From: Loxodes magnus
Lineage: Eukaryota > Ciliophora > Karyorelictea > Loxodida > Loxodidae
Direction of reading: 5' to 3'
Assembly (NCBI GenBank): GCA_946699065.1
Contig: CAMPDV010000007.1
Span: forward strand, 1,550,001-1,614,000
DNA length: 64,000 nucleotides
A program made the position numbers and the translations under genes. Positions 13,569 through 26,521 of the stretch are shown here, piece after piece (position 1 is the first letter of the stretch; every line of letters starts with the position of its first letter). A model generated the notes under the pieces. It was not told the DNA's origin. It ran no database searches and was given only the letters and a program-made list of their open reading frames with translations.

Positions 13569-13661
13569 CGAATTCAATTACGATATTGCTTTTACGCTGG
13601 ATTTTTTTATTGCTAACCTACTTATCTTAATAATTTCCATTTGTTTCAAGAATTTTATATC

Positions 13662-15191
13662 TCATTGATGTCTTCGAATATCTATTTTAGCACTTAATTA
13701 AAATAATAAAATTTAGTCTTAACATTAATAGCTCAATATTATTTGACTCTATTAGTGTAGCAAGATTTTTATAAAGTAATTGTATTATTAATTAAGCTAG
13801 CTTTAAACCATAATACTTTAGGATTATTTATTTGTATATTTTTTAATAATTGCTATAAGTTTCAATACTTCTCTGTTTGTCTTAACTTAATTATTACGAT
13901 ATATCAAATATTAATGCTGGGACGGTTAAAATTAATCTTTTTTAAACTTTATTACAAACTAAAAGTTGAAATTGCTTGGCTTATTAACTTATTCCAAGCC
14001 ACTCTTTTTTAGCGCTTCCCATTATCTCTCTTTTCATCTAAGAATCATTCAATTTATGCTAAAGCCTTGAATATAAATATAAAATGCTTACTAAAGTTAA
14101 AGCTGTATAATTTAATTATAGGATGTAATATTTATTTTTCTTCAAATTAATTAAAAATATACTAATATGATTCATTCATTCCTATCCAAGTGCTGTATTA
14201 TAATAGTTTATTATAAGCTGAATTAAATGATATAAAGCCTTTAATATTTAGCACTAACTTAATATAAAAGAGTAAGTATTTAATCATACCATATATCACT
14301 GTTTGCTAATTTAATTATTAGATTCTTATGTTTAATAAGCTTCTTCTTGCTTCTTTCTGATAATTACTAGATATTATATCAAAATAATTAGAAAGTAGCC
14401 TCTTCTATCTTATATGCATATTTATTGAGTATTTAGAAAAATCACTTCTCCTAATGTAAAAATGCTGAATTTAGCAAAGCCTTTAGCCTTAATATTTATA
14501 TTTCTTAATTATTAGGTTAATCAATTGATTACATCATTTAAGATAGAAAACAGACCATTATACTTATATAATTGATCTTACCATGCGTATCTAGCCTTTA
14601 ATCAGTTAATCTTAACCTACGCTCCATATTCATAAGTTATCTTCTATCTTAAGATTCATAATTAAATCTAACAATCCCTTTATTTAGTTATTTTCCATGA
14701 CGAGTTTTAGAAATAAACAACTATTATTAAAATAATTTATTATGCATTATCCAAGCTATAGCTATCATTCAGCCTAGTATCTAGAGTTATTAGATTTGAA
14801 ACTTTTTATATTAGTTTTATAGTTTTGCTGCATATCTATTACTTTATCTTCCAGAAGAGATATTTACTTTCCCATAGTTAAGAGCACATTATATCTTTGT
14901 CATTTGCTTTCCTTTGATTTGAAGATTTAATTCAACATTATCTGGTAAGATTTTTCTTTTAAATTTGGGAATAAAGCAGTTATTTAGTGGCGTTATTGCT
15001 TTAACTTTTTATTAAGCTTTCTAGTTTTAGTTTGACTGCGAGAGACTGTGCTATACGTTAAATTTTGATAGTCAAAGCTGAATTCTTTTAAGCAGCAGAC
15101 AATTGTTTTTCTGACTCCTTATAGAAAATATAAGGGAATACGTTTATTATTAAAATTCTACTTTTAGAGCCTCAGACTAATTAGATTTCAT
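13662..15191 (-). CDS. unknown protein (gene X)
   Basis: 509 residues from ATG 15191 (an in-frame ATG at 15212 is an alternative) to TGA at 13664-13662. Rich in Gln, Lys and Ile with many TAA/TAG Gln codons. The best protein-like portion is residues 60-250, with segments such as KRKILPDNVELNLQIKGKQ. No family recognised. Transcribed divergently from TRIM1, with only about 90 bases between the starts, so they may share a promoter. Gene Y occupies the equivalent place beside TRIM2 and may be a diverged homologue. Confidence 0.55.
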
Positions 15192-15280
15192 TATACTAGA
15201 ATATCAAACCATTTCAATCTTTAAGTTAGCTTTAAATCCTTTCTAATTTAAAGGTTTCACTACTTCATATATTACAAGAA

Positions 15281-17656
15281 ATGCAAGCCTAAAAATGCTA
15301 AACATGTGAACTTAATTTTCAGGATACAAACTAAACGCCTAGAAGAATGGAATGTGGATGTCTCACTTGTTAAAAGTGCTTGGATTCCTTTAATCTCATG
15401 TCTAATAATTAATTTTGTCCTAATCATAGTCAATTTAAAGCGAAAACCGTTGAAGATCTTGAAAAAATTAACCTTTTATAGCAAGGATCAGCGAGATCAT
15501 AAATGGATCTAGAAGAAATTTAAGTAACTTCGAAGCAATTGCACAATATATCAAAACTATTTTCTGAGAGATGCAATATTCATAATTTACCTGTTACGCT
15601 AATATGCTCATAAGACAATTAGTAATTATGTAAGTAATGTGCCGACAGTTCTCATAATGGACATTAGGTAACACTCTTAGAGGAAAAATTAAATAGCCTG
15701 AAGTAAGAAATAACTAAACAGTTACATATATTGAAGAAATCTTCCTGATTTTAGTTTAGATCTGACTTCTATAACTTATTACGAGATAACATTATAAAGC
15801 AAAATGGGATAATTAAAAGGATAGTCGAAAAAATCTAAGAAAATATCTTTTATTAAGTCAAAAAGTTTTGTTAAGAGTTCCTTAGTCGTAACTTAGTGCT
15901 ACTAGACCAATCTTAAAGATAAATACAGATAGAACTAATGAATATATAAAATAAGCATAGCCAAATATCTCTTTTAGAATAGTTATAAGAAAACACTTTA
16001 GAGAACTGTTAGTTTAAGAATTAGTAAGTGTAGCAGCTTGTAAATGTAATAGATAAATTATAATTAAACGAAAATGAATTTGTTTATGATATTTAAAACT
16101 AATCTCCTGAGTAAATATAAGCTACGGTCCTTGATAGGTTGTACTAAAGTGATATTTTTAAGGACCAGATCGAGTAAGCTTAAGAGGATTAAAATGATTA
16201 GTAGCAAATATTTGATAAAGAATTAAAAGAAGCATATGAAAAATTAGAGGATAGTAAGAGAAAAGCTAGTTAATTAGAAGAAGAAAAGAAAAGTTTGCTT
16301 AGTTTAGTTGAAGAATTTAAAAAAGAAAGCAGCGAATAATAAGTAATCTAAATGCTACTTTAGAAGAACCAAGAACTAACTTAGCAAGTTAACAAGGAAT
16401 AAGAAGAAAAAGATAAGCTGAGCTTTTAAATTTAAAGCCTTAATCAACAGATAGAATATCTTCAGTGTGAAAAAAATATCTTTGAAAACAACTAAGAGAA
16501 TTTTGAAGATAAACTATAAGAACTTAAAAACCAAATTTAACGACTCGAAAAAGAAAAATAGAATCTCCATCAATAAATAAGAAACCATAATTAAACTTAA
16601 AGTTCTTAAAGCATTAGACAAAGCATAGAAGGAAATTTAGCTTCTTCAATGTAGAATTTAAATTTGATAATGAAAGAGTCTCTAAACTTTAACTAACTAT
16701 CCTAAAGCTAAACTTTATAATAAAATAAAACAAAGATAGCAAACTAAAACGCCCAATAACTGATAAGAGGAAGACAACATAGCATACTTTCAGAATCAAT
16801 CGTACTATACCGCAGAATTAAATAAAACAGTGACATTCTCTAAGTAAGCTTATTATAAGATAAAGCTGCAATGTTCTACTCACAATTCCTATAAAATATA
16901 TAGACTATAGAAAATAACTATACAAGCACAATCTAAATAAGCAATAGCTAAATTATTTTGGTAGGAGGTTGTTAGAGATCATTTTAAGAAGGTAGCATAA
17001 TCTAAATTAATGATAATAAAGCAACCAAAGTTTCTAACTTATTAAATCCTAGAAAAACTGCTTCGCTAGCATTCAATAATAGAAATATTATCTATATCAT
17101 CGGAGGATAAAATGAGAACGGCTAAATGAGTGAATGTGAAAGCTTTAATATAAGTAATTTGGATAATTCTAATATAATGGAACACTAGTATAAGCTTATA
17201 TATCATGGAACATGTTTTGCTTATGATTATGTAATGACATTTGGAGGACAAATCTAAGAAAAGAATTCATATAATCCTAGAGATTATGTTTGTCTTTATG
17301 ATATAATAACCAATTAATGAATTTAAAATAACTCTATAAAACTACCTAAAGCAGCGATATAAGTAGCAGCAGTATATTCCCAAGAAGTAGAATCATTTTA
17401 TATATTTGATAGTAGTAATAAATTGAAGAACACATTTACATTTGACTGGAAGAGCTTTTCTAAAAACGGAGAAGCATTTCCACTTCAAAGTCCATTTTGA
17501 TATAATGGAATATACGAAAAGAGTTAAATTTATATGTATGGTTCAAAGGTTGATAAGTAAGAGTAGCTATATTATTACGACACAAAGATATCAAAAAATA
17601 GAAAATGGGAAGAAGTTTAGCTTATTGTAGAGTGAGAACAAGAGGAACTTTATTGA
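15281..17656 (+). CDS. RING/B-box/coiled-coil/Kelch protein (TRIM1)
   Basis: 791 residues. Residues 6-55 carry a RING-like set of Cys/His pairs (CQTC, CGC, CQKC, CPNH). Residues 94-135 form a B-box2 (CNIH, LICSQD, CKQC, SSHNGH). A long coiled coil of Gln/Glu/Lys heptads runs to about 500, and a Kelch-like region with repeated GG, including VGGC, IIGG and TFGG, covers about 540-780. This is the tripartite-motif plan of TRIM proteins, which are usually ubiquitin E3 ligases with a substrate-binding C-terminal domain. I ended it at TGA 17654-17656; an in-frame TGA at 17633 is a shorter option. Homology with TRIM2 shifts frame shortly after, which supports an end near here. No introns needed. Confidence 0.85.
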
Positions 17657-17944
17657 AATTCTAAATTATAAAGCTAATTGAAATAACTTAATGATTATAC
17701 TAAATATACTAAAAAGCTCTATATGCTTTGGCTACTTACTAAACTTTATACCTTATCTTTATAAAAATTTAATTACTAGACAGATAATTAAGAATAAATT
17801 GGTTCTAAATAAACTGAAAATAGAAGTTTCTAGCTTCTAGGTTAAATGTATAGAGTCATCTTGATTTAAAGTTTTGTATAAAAAATAACAATGAAGAATA
17901 AAATTTTTAAATTTGGCTAAATCAAAAAAAGCTTAACTTGTAAA

Positions 17945-19105
17945 AATAAGAAATTTCTTCTCTCACGCACTGTTTTAGTTATTACTCGTTTCTTATTACA
18001 ACTCTACAGTTTTGTCTTCTCCTAACTCAACCTATTAGTTACCTTTGCCTCAATCTACCTTATACGACTTTATTTCCTCTTCCTTTTTAACGCTTACCTA
18101 TTTACTTAGATTTCTCTTTTGCTTTATAGAGTTTATTTGTCTGTTGAAACTATATATATCAGGTCTTTTATAAGGCTCGTAACTAAAACATTACTTTAAC
18201 AAGTCTTCTAAATCAGCTTCCTTTCTTATTTCATCTGAAAATTAAGGGAACTTCCTATCAACACTAACATGCTTTATTATTTATTCAGCTGCTTATAAGC
18301 TTGGATATGGTAAGCTTTCGTTAAATATTTCTACAGCTACACAACCTAAAGCCCAAATATCGCTCTTCTAACTCACCTTGTAATTAAATTACTCAGGAGC
18401 CATCCATTAAAGCGACCCTTTCACATCTAAAGTAGAAGTTTTATCAGCTTCACTCAGTAAACCTAAATCAGCTATTTTGGGAGAATAATTTTCGTCAATA
18501 AGAATATTTTTGGATTTGATATCCCTATGAACTAGTTTTCTTTGATGAATAGCTTATACTCCTTCACTAATTTAACTCAGCAAGATTAGTTTATTATTGA
18601 ACTTTTCTTCTTTCGCTTGGTCTTTAAATAATCCTCCGCACTTAATTAAGTCGAACAAGCTTCCTTTAGGTTAATACTCTGTAAGATGACAAAACTTGTA
18701 GTTTCCTTCCTATGAAGTGTCTATGGCTACTCCTATAATTCTTACTACTCTCCTATTGTTAACACATAACAGACCATTACACTCACGATAGAAGTCTTCT
18801 ATCAGTTATTACTAACTAGTCTTGGCAATGAAGACTTTAAGAGCATAGAGTATTCCTTCTATGTTAATAGGATAAACAATGCCTTAGCTTCCTTGATCTA
18901 CAGGTTAGAGGTTAGATAAGAACTATTAACTAGGAATTAACTCTCGATAATCTCAGATACGAACTTAAGACCTTTAGTCTCTACCTGCTCCATTTTAGTA
19001 TAGGATTTATCAAATATCATCAACTCCTATTTTAACTTTAGCTTCAACTTCTTCCTTAAGTTTACCTATCTCTAGTTAAGGGTTCAGATTATAAGCTATA
19101 TTATA
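17945..19105 (-). repeat. inverted kinase block, copy 1
   Basis: About 1161 bases matching 33857-35017 in reverse orientation. In the stretches I compared I saw no difference until a few bases after the stop codons. It covers the C-terminal end of the TPR array, the linker and the whole kinase domain. Similarity drops abruptly at the inner edge inside the TPR region, so this is a gene-conversion or segmental-duplication tract and not general paralogy. Confidence 0.85.
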
Positions 19106-20803
19106 ATACTTTTAGGCTTTCTTTTTCTTACCTTAATTAAGGAGAGCAAGTCACATATTTTTATATAATTATCATTAACTAGGATCGAGCTCTATTGCCT
19201 TACTAAAGCATTCTTCTGCTTGTTTGTATTTTTGCATGTTCATTAACGAGCATCCTTTATTGTTTAAACCTTCAGTATCATTAGGATTGAGCTAGACAAC
19301 GATGCTAAAGCATTCATACTCTTTTTCATACTATTTTAGCTTAGCAAAAGTAGATCCTTTACTCAAAAAAGCATTAAGATTTTAAGGATTTAGCTAAATA
19401 GCAATGTTATACTGTTAGATAGCTTCTTCATACTAGCATAAATCAGAAAGAGTTTTTCCTTTAAATATATATGCATTTTCGTAGTTTGGATTCAATCGAA
19501 TTACAATATCAAAGCACTTAATTGCTTCTGTATATTAGCCTAAATCTTTTAAAGATTATCCTTTGTTATAGTAAGCTTTGAAATCTGTTGGATTAAGTTA
19601 AACTACTTAGTCATAGCAAATAACAGCCTCTTCTTTTCAATCTAGTTTTGAAAGAGAAATCCCTTTGTTATAGTACGCATTAGTATAAGTTGGATCTATT
19701 TCTATGGCTTTGTTATAGCACTTAATTGCTTCTTCATAAAAACCCTAATCTTAAAGAACAATTCCTTTGCCATTATAAGCAGCTATATCAGAATAAAACT
19801 CAATAGCAGTATTATAGCATTCAATAGCTTCATTATACTAAGATAAGAGTCTAAAGTATTCTCCTTTTTTGAAATAAGCCATGGCATTAGGTTCAAGTTT
19901 TATGATGTCATTAAGACTCTCAATTGCTTCTTGGTGTTACCCCAATTCCCAATAAGCATCAGATTTTTTGTAGTAAGCTATTTAATAATCAGGTTTTAAT
20001 TAGATAGCAAGATTATAGTTTAGTATTGCATCTAAGTATTAGCCTTAGCTTAAAAGAGAATTACCTTTATGATAGTAAGCTTAGGAATTTTTAGGATCAA
20101 TCTTAATAGCCTATTCAAAGCAGTTGATTGCTTCACTATAGTTTTTCAATTTATTAAAAGAAGATCCTTTAGAGATATGGACATTCAATCAGTTAGGCTA
20201 GAGTTCAATTGCTCTGTTATAGCATTTGATTGCCTCTTCATTTTTATCTTAACTTTAAAGCGAAATTCCTTTTAGAAAATGAGCATTAGCTCAATTTGAA
20301 TCGATATTAATCACAGTATTATAGCAATCTATTTCCTGTTCATATTAACCTTAGTTAGAGAGAGCATGGCCTTTTTAAACGAGAGCATTAATATTATTAG
20401 GATCTTGTTAAATGACTACATCCAAACACTAAATAGCTTCAGCATATTTTTCTAGTTTATTAAAAGATTTCCCTTTATTAAAGAATGCATCTCTATCATT
20501 AGGATCAATTTTAATAGCTAAATCATAACATTTGATTGCTTCTTAATACTAATTTAGATTTTCAAGAGCAAGGCCTTTTCCATTGTAAGATTTTATATAG
20601 AACTTATTAATTTAAATTGCATTATTAAAGCATTCTATAGCGTCTTCGTACTTATTTAATTAACAAAGAGCATTTCCTTTCTAATAATGAGCTTCTACAT
20701 CATTAGGATCGCGTTAAATAGCTTTATTATAGTATCTAATTAATTTTTCATACGAAGCAGTATTTAATTTCTTGCCTTATTTATTAGTCTGAGTGCATCC
20801 CAT
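17963..20803 (-). CDS. TPR-repeat protein kinase (TPR-kinase 1)
   Basis: 946 residues with no frame change. The N-terminus MGCTQTNK suits N-myristoylation on Gly2 plus palmitoylation on Cys3, so membrane anchoring is inferred. Residues about 15-585 are roughly 16 tetratricopeptide repeats (each with the W/Y-x-KG and A-I-x-x-Y/F pattern, about 34 residues). A linker leads to a protein kinase domain: Gly loop GSQGIV, ALK lysine, VHRDIKSKN, DLG in place of DFG, MAPEQ, and DIWALGC whose Trp is TGA. It looks catalytically complete. It ends Asn-Ser-Ala then TGA at 17965-17963, and similarity with the second copy fades just past that TGA, which fixes the stop. It sits in the loop between TRIM1 and TRIM2. 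Confidence 0.92.
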
Positions 20804-21573
20804 AATATTTTATATTATATTAATTCAATTAATCTGATATTTCAATCCTCATTTTATTACTATCTCTACTTACACTTTACTTATATTACTCTTTACTCTC
20901 TTTACTTTATTGAAATCTTTATTTAAGCCATTTAATATCAGCTTAATATGATTATATACTTTAGATTTTAAAGATAATAAATGCTCTTTTGTAACCATTA
21001 AAGACTATTACTGTTAATGCTAGTTACAAATACCTACTTGAATTTGATAGCTAATCTGCTTATTAATTAAAGGCTTTTTTATATTTTTGTTTCTGTTTTA
21101 AATAAAATTTATTTAGTTTCTAAGAGTAAATTTCAAATTATTAATTGCTATGTCACACTACATATGCACCACTACTATACATGAAACTTCTTATTTTACT
21201 AAATTGATTACTCTTAATAATTTTGCTTTTTGTTCTTTAAGTGTAATATGTGAGTATATACTTATATTAAGTTAATCAAACTTGTTTAAGCTAATATTTC
21301 ATTTATATATTAATAAAACTCTCCTTTTTTTCCTCTGAGTAGCTGAGATCATCTAACTGCTTATTTATTATTTTCCTATATTTAGAAAGTTATTTATGAC
21401 AAAAATTATAATTAAAAGATTATTAAAGCAATAGAGCTTATTTCTTTGATTAATACTTAAATTTTTATAAAGATAAGATATAAAGTTTTAGTAAATAGCC
21501 AAAGCATATAGAGCTTTTTAGTATATTTAGTATAATCATTAAGTTATTTCAATTAGCTTTATAATTTAGAATT
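20804..21573. other. intergenic spacer
   Basis: Between the TPR-kinase 1 start and the TRIM2 stop. The last 120 bases are homologous to the TRIM1 3' flank at about 17660-17780, so the TRIM duplication extends a little past the coding end. The remainder shows no gene. Confidence 0.5.
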
Positions 21574-23952
21574 TCAATAAAGTTCCTCTTGTTCTCACTC
21601 TACAAAAAGCTAAACTTCTTCCCATTTTCTATTTTTTGATATTTTTGTGTCGTAATAATATAGCTACTCTTACTTATCAACCTTTGAACCATACATAAAT
21701 ATTTAACTCTTTTCGTATATTCCATTATATCAAAATGGACTTTGAAGTGGAAATGCTTCTCCGTTTTTAGAAAAGCTCTTCCAATCAAATGTAAATGTAT
21801 TCTTCAATTTATTACTACTATCAAATATATAAATTGATTCTATCTCTTGTGCATATACTGCTGCTACCTATATTGTTGCTTTAGGTAGTTTTATAGAGTT
21901 ATTTTAAATTCATTAATTGGTTATTATATCATAAAGACAAACATAATCTCTAGGATTATATGAATTCTTTTCTTAGCTTTATCCTCCAAATGTCATTACA
22001 TAATCATAAGCTAAGCATATTCCATGATATATAAGCTTATACTAGTGCTCCATTATATTAGTACTATTTAAATTATCTATATTATAACTTTCACATTCAC
22101 TCATTTAGCCATTCTGATTTTACCCTCCAATAATATATATAAAATTTCTATTATTGTAGGCTAGCGATGTAAGTTTTCTAGGATTTAGTAAGCTAGACAT
22201 GTTTACGACTTTATTGTCCTAAATTTAGATAATATCATTTTATTAAAATTATTACTGAGAACCTCCTACCAAAATAATTTAGCTATTGCTTATTTAGATT
22301 GTGCTTGTATAGATATTTTCTATGGCCTATACGTCGGCTAGAATTTAAGAGTTGAGTATTGCAGTTTTATCTTGTAAATAGCATACTTAGAGAATGTCGC
22401 TATTTTATTTAACTCTGCGGTATAGTGCGATAGATTCTGAAAGTAAGCTATGCTATCTTCCTCTTATCAGTAACGGAGCATTTTAATTAGCTATTTTTGT
22501 TTTATTTTATTATAAACTAAGGCTTTAAGATAGTTAGTTTAAGTTTGCAGATTCTCTCAACACCTACTATAAGTTTTAAACTGAAGAGGTTACACTTACT
22601 CCGGCACTTTGTCTAACGTTTTTAGTATTTTAGATTTATTAAGCTTGATCTTGTATTTATTAAATGAGACTTTCTTTTTCTTTTTCTAGTTAAGAAGTTT
22701 AAGTTTTAAGTTCTTATAATTAAGTTTCTAATTATTCTTAGTTGCTTTCAAAGCTGTTTTTCTCAGTCTGAAGATGTTTTATCTGTTGATTAAGGTTCTA
22801 AATTTAAATGCTCATTTTATCTTTTTCTTCTTATTCCTTGTTTACTTGCTAAGTTAGTTCTTGGTTCTTCTAAAGAAGCATTTAGATAACTTGTTATTCG
22901 CTATTTTCTTTCTTAAATTCTTCAACTAAGCTAAGTAAATTTTTATTTTCTTCTTCTAGCTAGCTATTTTTTCTCTTGCTATCTTATAACTCTTCCAATG
23001 TTTTCTTTAAAGCTGTAATATAGACTTGAAACTTAGCGTTAAAGTCATCTTAGACGTACTAACTCTATTATTTAAAAAAGTCACTAAAGTATATTCTTTC
23101 AAGAATTTAAGTTTATAGCTCATCAGGATTTTATCTTTTAATATCATAAATTACGTTATCTTATTTCTCATCTATATTACTGAATATTTCTAAAAGCTGC
23201 TTTGCTTGCTTCATCTTATACTCACAATTCTCTAATGTTTTTTCAGGGTACTAGCTAATGAAAGATATTTACTGCTACTAATTTTATACTTTTATTAGTT
23301 CTAATTGTATTGACCTTTATGATCTATCAAGCAGAAATAAGTTGCGAACAATTTACTCTTAGCAAATCTTTTTAATTTAATAGATGAGCTGTTCTTAGAT
23401 TTAATTGATTAGATTCTTTATTATATTCTATTGATTTTTCAAGCTTTCTATTATTAAGTTGCAGTAGTCAGATTTAAGTTGAAATTTTACAGATTTCTTC
23501 AGCTGCTAGATTTCTTGATTTATTTCTTACTTTATAATGTTTATCCTTTCAGCTATGGGTATTACTTAGTGTCCAGTATGAGGGCTTCCATCACATTACT
23601 TGCAAATTCGCTAATTGTCTTATAAGCATATTAATGTAACTGGTAAATTATGAAGCTTACACTAATCAGAATTTAGTGTTTACATATTTTGTGAAATATC
23701 AAAAATAAGTTCAACAGTTCTTAGATCCATAGGCTATCTAGCTGACCCTTGCTATAAGAGATTAGCTGTTTCAAGATCATCAGATATTTTAGTTTAAAGT
23801 TAGCCATGATTTATACAAACTAAATTTTTATTTGTTTTACCAAAAGTAACCAAACACCTTTCACAAATGAGACATCCGCATTCTAATTTCTTTGGCGTTT
23901 AATTTGCTTGTCTGAAGTTAAGTTCGCATGATTAGCATTTTTCAGATTGCAT
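21574..23952 (-). CDS. RING/B-box/coiled-coil/Kelch protein (TRIM2)
   Basis: 792 residues, inverted paralogue of TRIM1 with the same plan: RING-like Cys pairs (CQSC, CGC, CERC), a B-box2 (CKLH, LICLQD, CKQC, PHTGH), a coiled coil and a Kelch region. By eye the Kelch end is about 97% identical to TRIM1 in DNA, the coiled coil somewhat less, and the RING end much less. Divergence therefore rises towards the N-terminus. TGA Trp codons in the Kelch part are conserved between copies. I chose TGA at 21576-21574 to match TRIM1. Confidence 0.85.
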
Positions 23953-24132
23953 TTTTATAATACTTGAAGAATAAAGCTTTTTAAACTAGACTTATTTGAA
24001 TTTTTAATAAAGCAGCATAATACTCTAATATTCTGATACGTATAGGCTATTTAGCTAGTTACTATATGTCTAAAATAGCTGCTAACTGTAAATGGTTACT
24101 ATATTATCTGCTGCCTTTAATAAGCTAAGACT

Positions 24133-25736
24133 ATGCTTAACACTTTCTAAGTAGAAAACAATAAGAAGATTAAGGAAAAGTTATAGCCTACATCACTATA
24201 TTCTAAATGGTGAAATTTAAGCTTTCTAAATACAGAAAGATAAAACTAATAGTAAAAGTGAATAAATCTTCTACCTTCATTGCTAAATTAAGACAAATAA
24301 GCTATCAGTGTTTATAGAGATAAATTTAGCTCTTAAATTTTGAAAAGAGACTTCTATAGATAAAGGATAAGAGGCTTGGGATTTAGCAAAAGCATAGAAC
24401 TACAAAAAAGACTTAAGCCTATTAAACTATTTAGTGATGCTTAATAAAAGAAATAATAATAAAGGATAAAAGTAATTAAGCCTATAATAAAAATAAACTA
24501 AGTTATAATTGGTAATCAAAAACAAAAGGAGTGTTATACTAAGATATTATAATTTCATAATCTAAGATAATCTAAAAATATCAACATAATATTAAATAAA
24601 GCCTTTTAAATTAATACATTCCAAACTTATAAAGATTAAAAGCTGATATAAGCATAAAATAATCTTTAGGATATTATAATAATATTATTATTTGATAAGT
24701 TAAAATGCTAATATAACTATATAGCTATAGGATTTTTAGAATGCTGAATATTATGATGATTAATTAAGATCAACTTTCTAAAATTGTAAAGGAAGAATAA
24801 ATAAAAAAGGTGCCTTTTAAAGATATTTTAGCTTATAAAAGCAATATAGTTATATTAGAAAGACAGAAGTAAAAAGATGCAGCTTTATTTATAAAATAAA
24901 CTAAAAGCTTAAGTCATTTAAAGATCATTGATAGTATTATTAAGTTTTAGATACTAAAATTAAATTACGGCTAAGTCTTATAAGCTTTCTTTTATTTTGG
25001 TCTACCGAGAATAAATGATAAAAAAAGTAAATATCTTAACACTTAGATAGAAAGAATTAAACATTTTAGAAAAGGATTTTAAGATTAAAGGAATGAAAGC
25101 AAAGAAGTACTAAAAAGGAGTGAAATTAAAGAAGCTAATTAACCTTTAATTATATAAACATTTATCTTATCACTTGCTAGCATATTTTTATACAATTTAG
25201 CTGATCTATAATTATAAAATTATATTAAATATAGCCTTAAATCTAGTAATAAAGCTAAGTAATCTTAAATTTCAATGATATCAGAATATTTTTGAAAATA
25301 TCTTAATAAGAAGAAATTAAAATGAAAAGAGAAGTAGCATAGTCTATAATACTGATTAAAATACATAATTAATGCAATAGATATCCTAAGGCTTTAAGCT
25401 TAAAAAAGGAATTAATTAAATCAAATAATGCAATTATTAATCATTAAGAAAGAGATATTAAGAAGTCTCAATTGTTTTAAGTAGTTAATGTTTAGCCATT
25501 TTATAATAACCATAATCAAATGAAAAATAGATAGCTTAAGATATCAATGAAAATAGATTGATAAAACGTAAAATCATAAATCCAGAAGTTTGATTAGGAG
25601 GAAACTTAATTTAAGTAAGCTATAGAATGTTTGAGATAAAATGAAAATACTTAAAAATTGATTTTTTAGATAAGTTGCTTAATTGTGATCAAAATAGCAA
25701 GCAAAAAATCAGTTAGGATTACATTTGATTATTTGA
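24133..25736 (+). CDS. unknown protein (gene Y), probably intron-containing
   Basis: Two protein-like frames follow each other. The first runs from ATG 24133 to about 24720 (TGA at 24745). The second has an ATG at 24753 and continues to TGA 25734-25736, with an earlier TGA at 25521 as another possible end. Total about 530 residues, rich in Lys, Gln, Ile and Leu, with no recognised domain. The frames could be joined by a 26- or 32-nt GT-AG intron starting near 24700, but neither is proven; two overlapping genes are possible. Its position, orientation and size beside TRIM2 mirror gene X beside TRIM1. It runs into the 3' end of the gene A' remnant. Confidence 0.5.
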
Positions 25737-26521
25737 TTTTGATAAGAAGATATCTAATAAGAGGATATTCTTCGATATTTAAAAGTTAAATATTTCTTTT
25801 ATTTTTGTGGATAAATAAATAATTCCTAGGTTCGAACCATAAAGAGACATCTAATAAGTTCGACAGAAAATTTTAGTTTAAAGTTTCATATATATTAAAG
25901 CAAGCATTTAGGCTTTATTATCTTTATTAATTTAATTAAAATCACAAGTATGTTATATTTTTTACTTTTCATCTTCTTCAACTGTTTCTAAATTATCAAG
26001 CATGTTATCAAACTAAGCGTCAAATACACATTCCTTTTTTATGAAAGATGGTTCAATATTCTATTTGGTTTGCTCTCCATCGCTATCTACTTTTTTAATT
26101 TCATCTTCTTCTTTATTTATCTAATCTGCAATTCCTCCTAAAAATCTATCGAAGTCATTGCTTCTTTCCTGTTGATCCAATTTTAGAGGACCAAATCCTG
26201 TATCGATTTATTTTTTAGCTGAAAAAATTTTATCTAAGTAATTTTTTTGAGTCTAATTGTTGAGTAAAATACAATTATCTTAAAATGAAGGCTTCTCAGT
26301 CTTTTTTAATATATCCTCTATCTTCTTTTCTTTTTGCTATACTTCATTAGCAATATCAAGTATATTTTTGTTAAGATCTTCATTTATTTTTTTCTTTTTC
26401 TTCTTATTAGGATCTTCTTTTGGCTCCTGTTAGTTAGTTACTTGATCTACTAATTTTAGTTTTATTTTTCAATCTTAGGAATTATGGGCTGTCTTAGTTC
26501 AGGTTCATAAATTTCAAGCAT
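25689..26521 (-). pseudogene. truncated, rearranged copy of gene A (gene A')
   Basis: Matches the C-terminal two thirds of gene A (from about base 12756) in inverted orientation. The N-terminal third is missing. Its place is taken by an ATG-CTT from a duplicated 5' flank shared with the gene at 38.9 kb, fused in frame to the Glu-Ile-Tyr-Glu of gene A. Soon after, one base is missing relative to gene A near 26445, shifting the frame for the rest. The copy is otherwise well conserved, so the loss is recent. Expression as a short novel peptide cannot be excluded. Confidence 0.75.

Noticed and set aside
13569-15280. Read-through of gene A into a 570-residue hydrophobic extension on the plus strand
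   Set aside because: The same triplets read on the minus strand give the better gene X, and gene A ends at TGA 13566 near the point where similarity to gene A' fades.
12756-26516. CRISPR-like or short direct-repeat arrays
   Set aside because: All repeats found are long inverted duplications, coding tandem repeats or target duplications; no spaced short repeats were seen.
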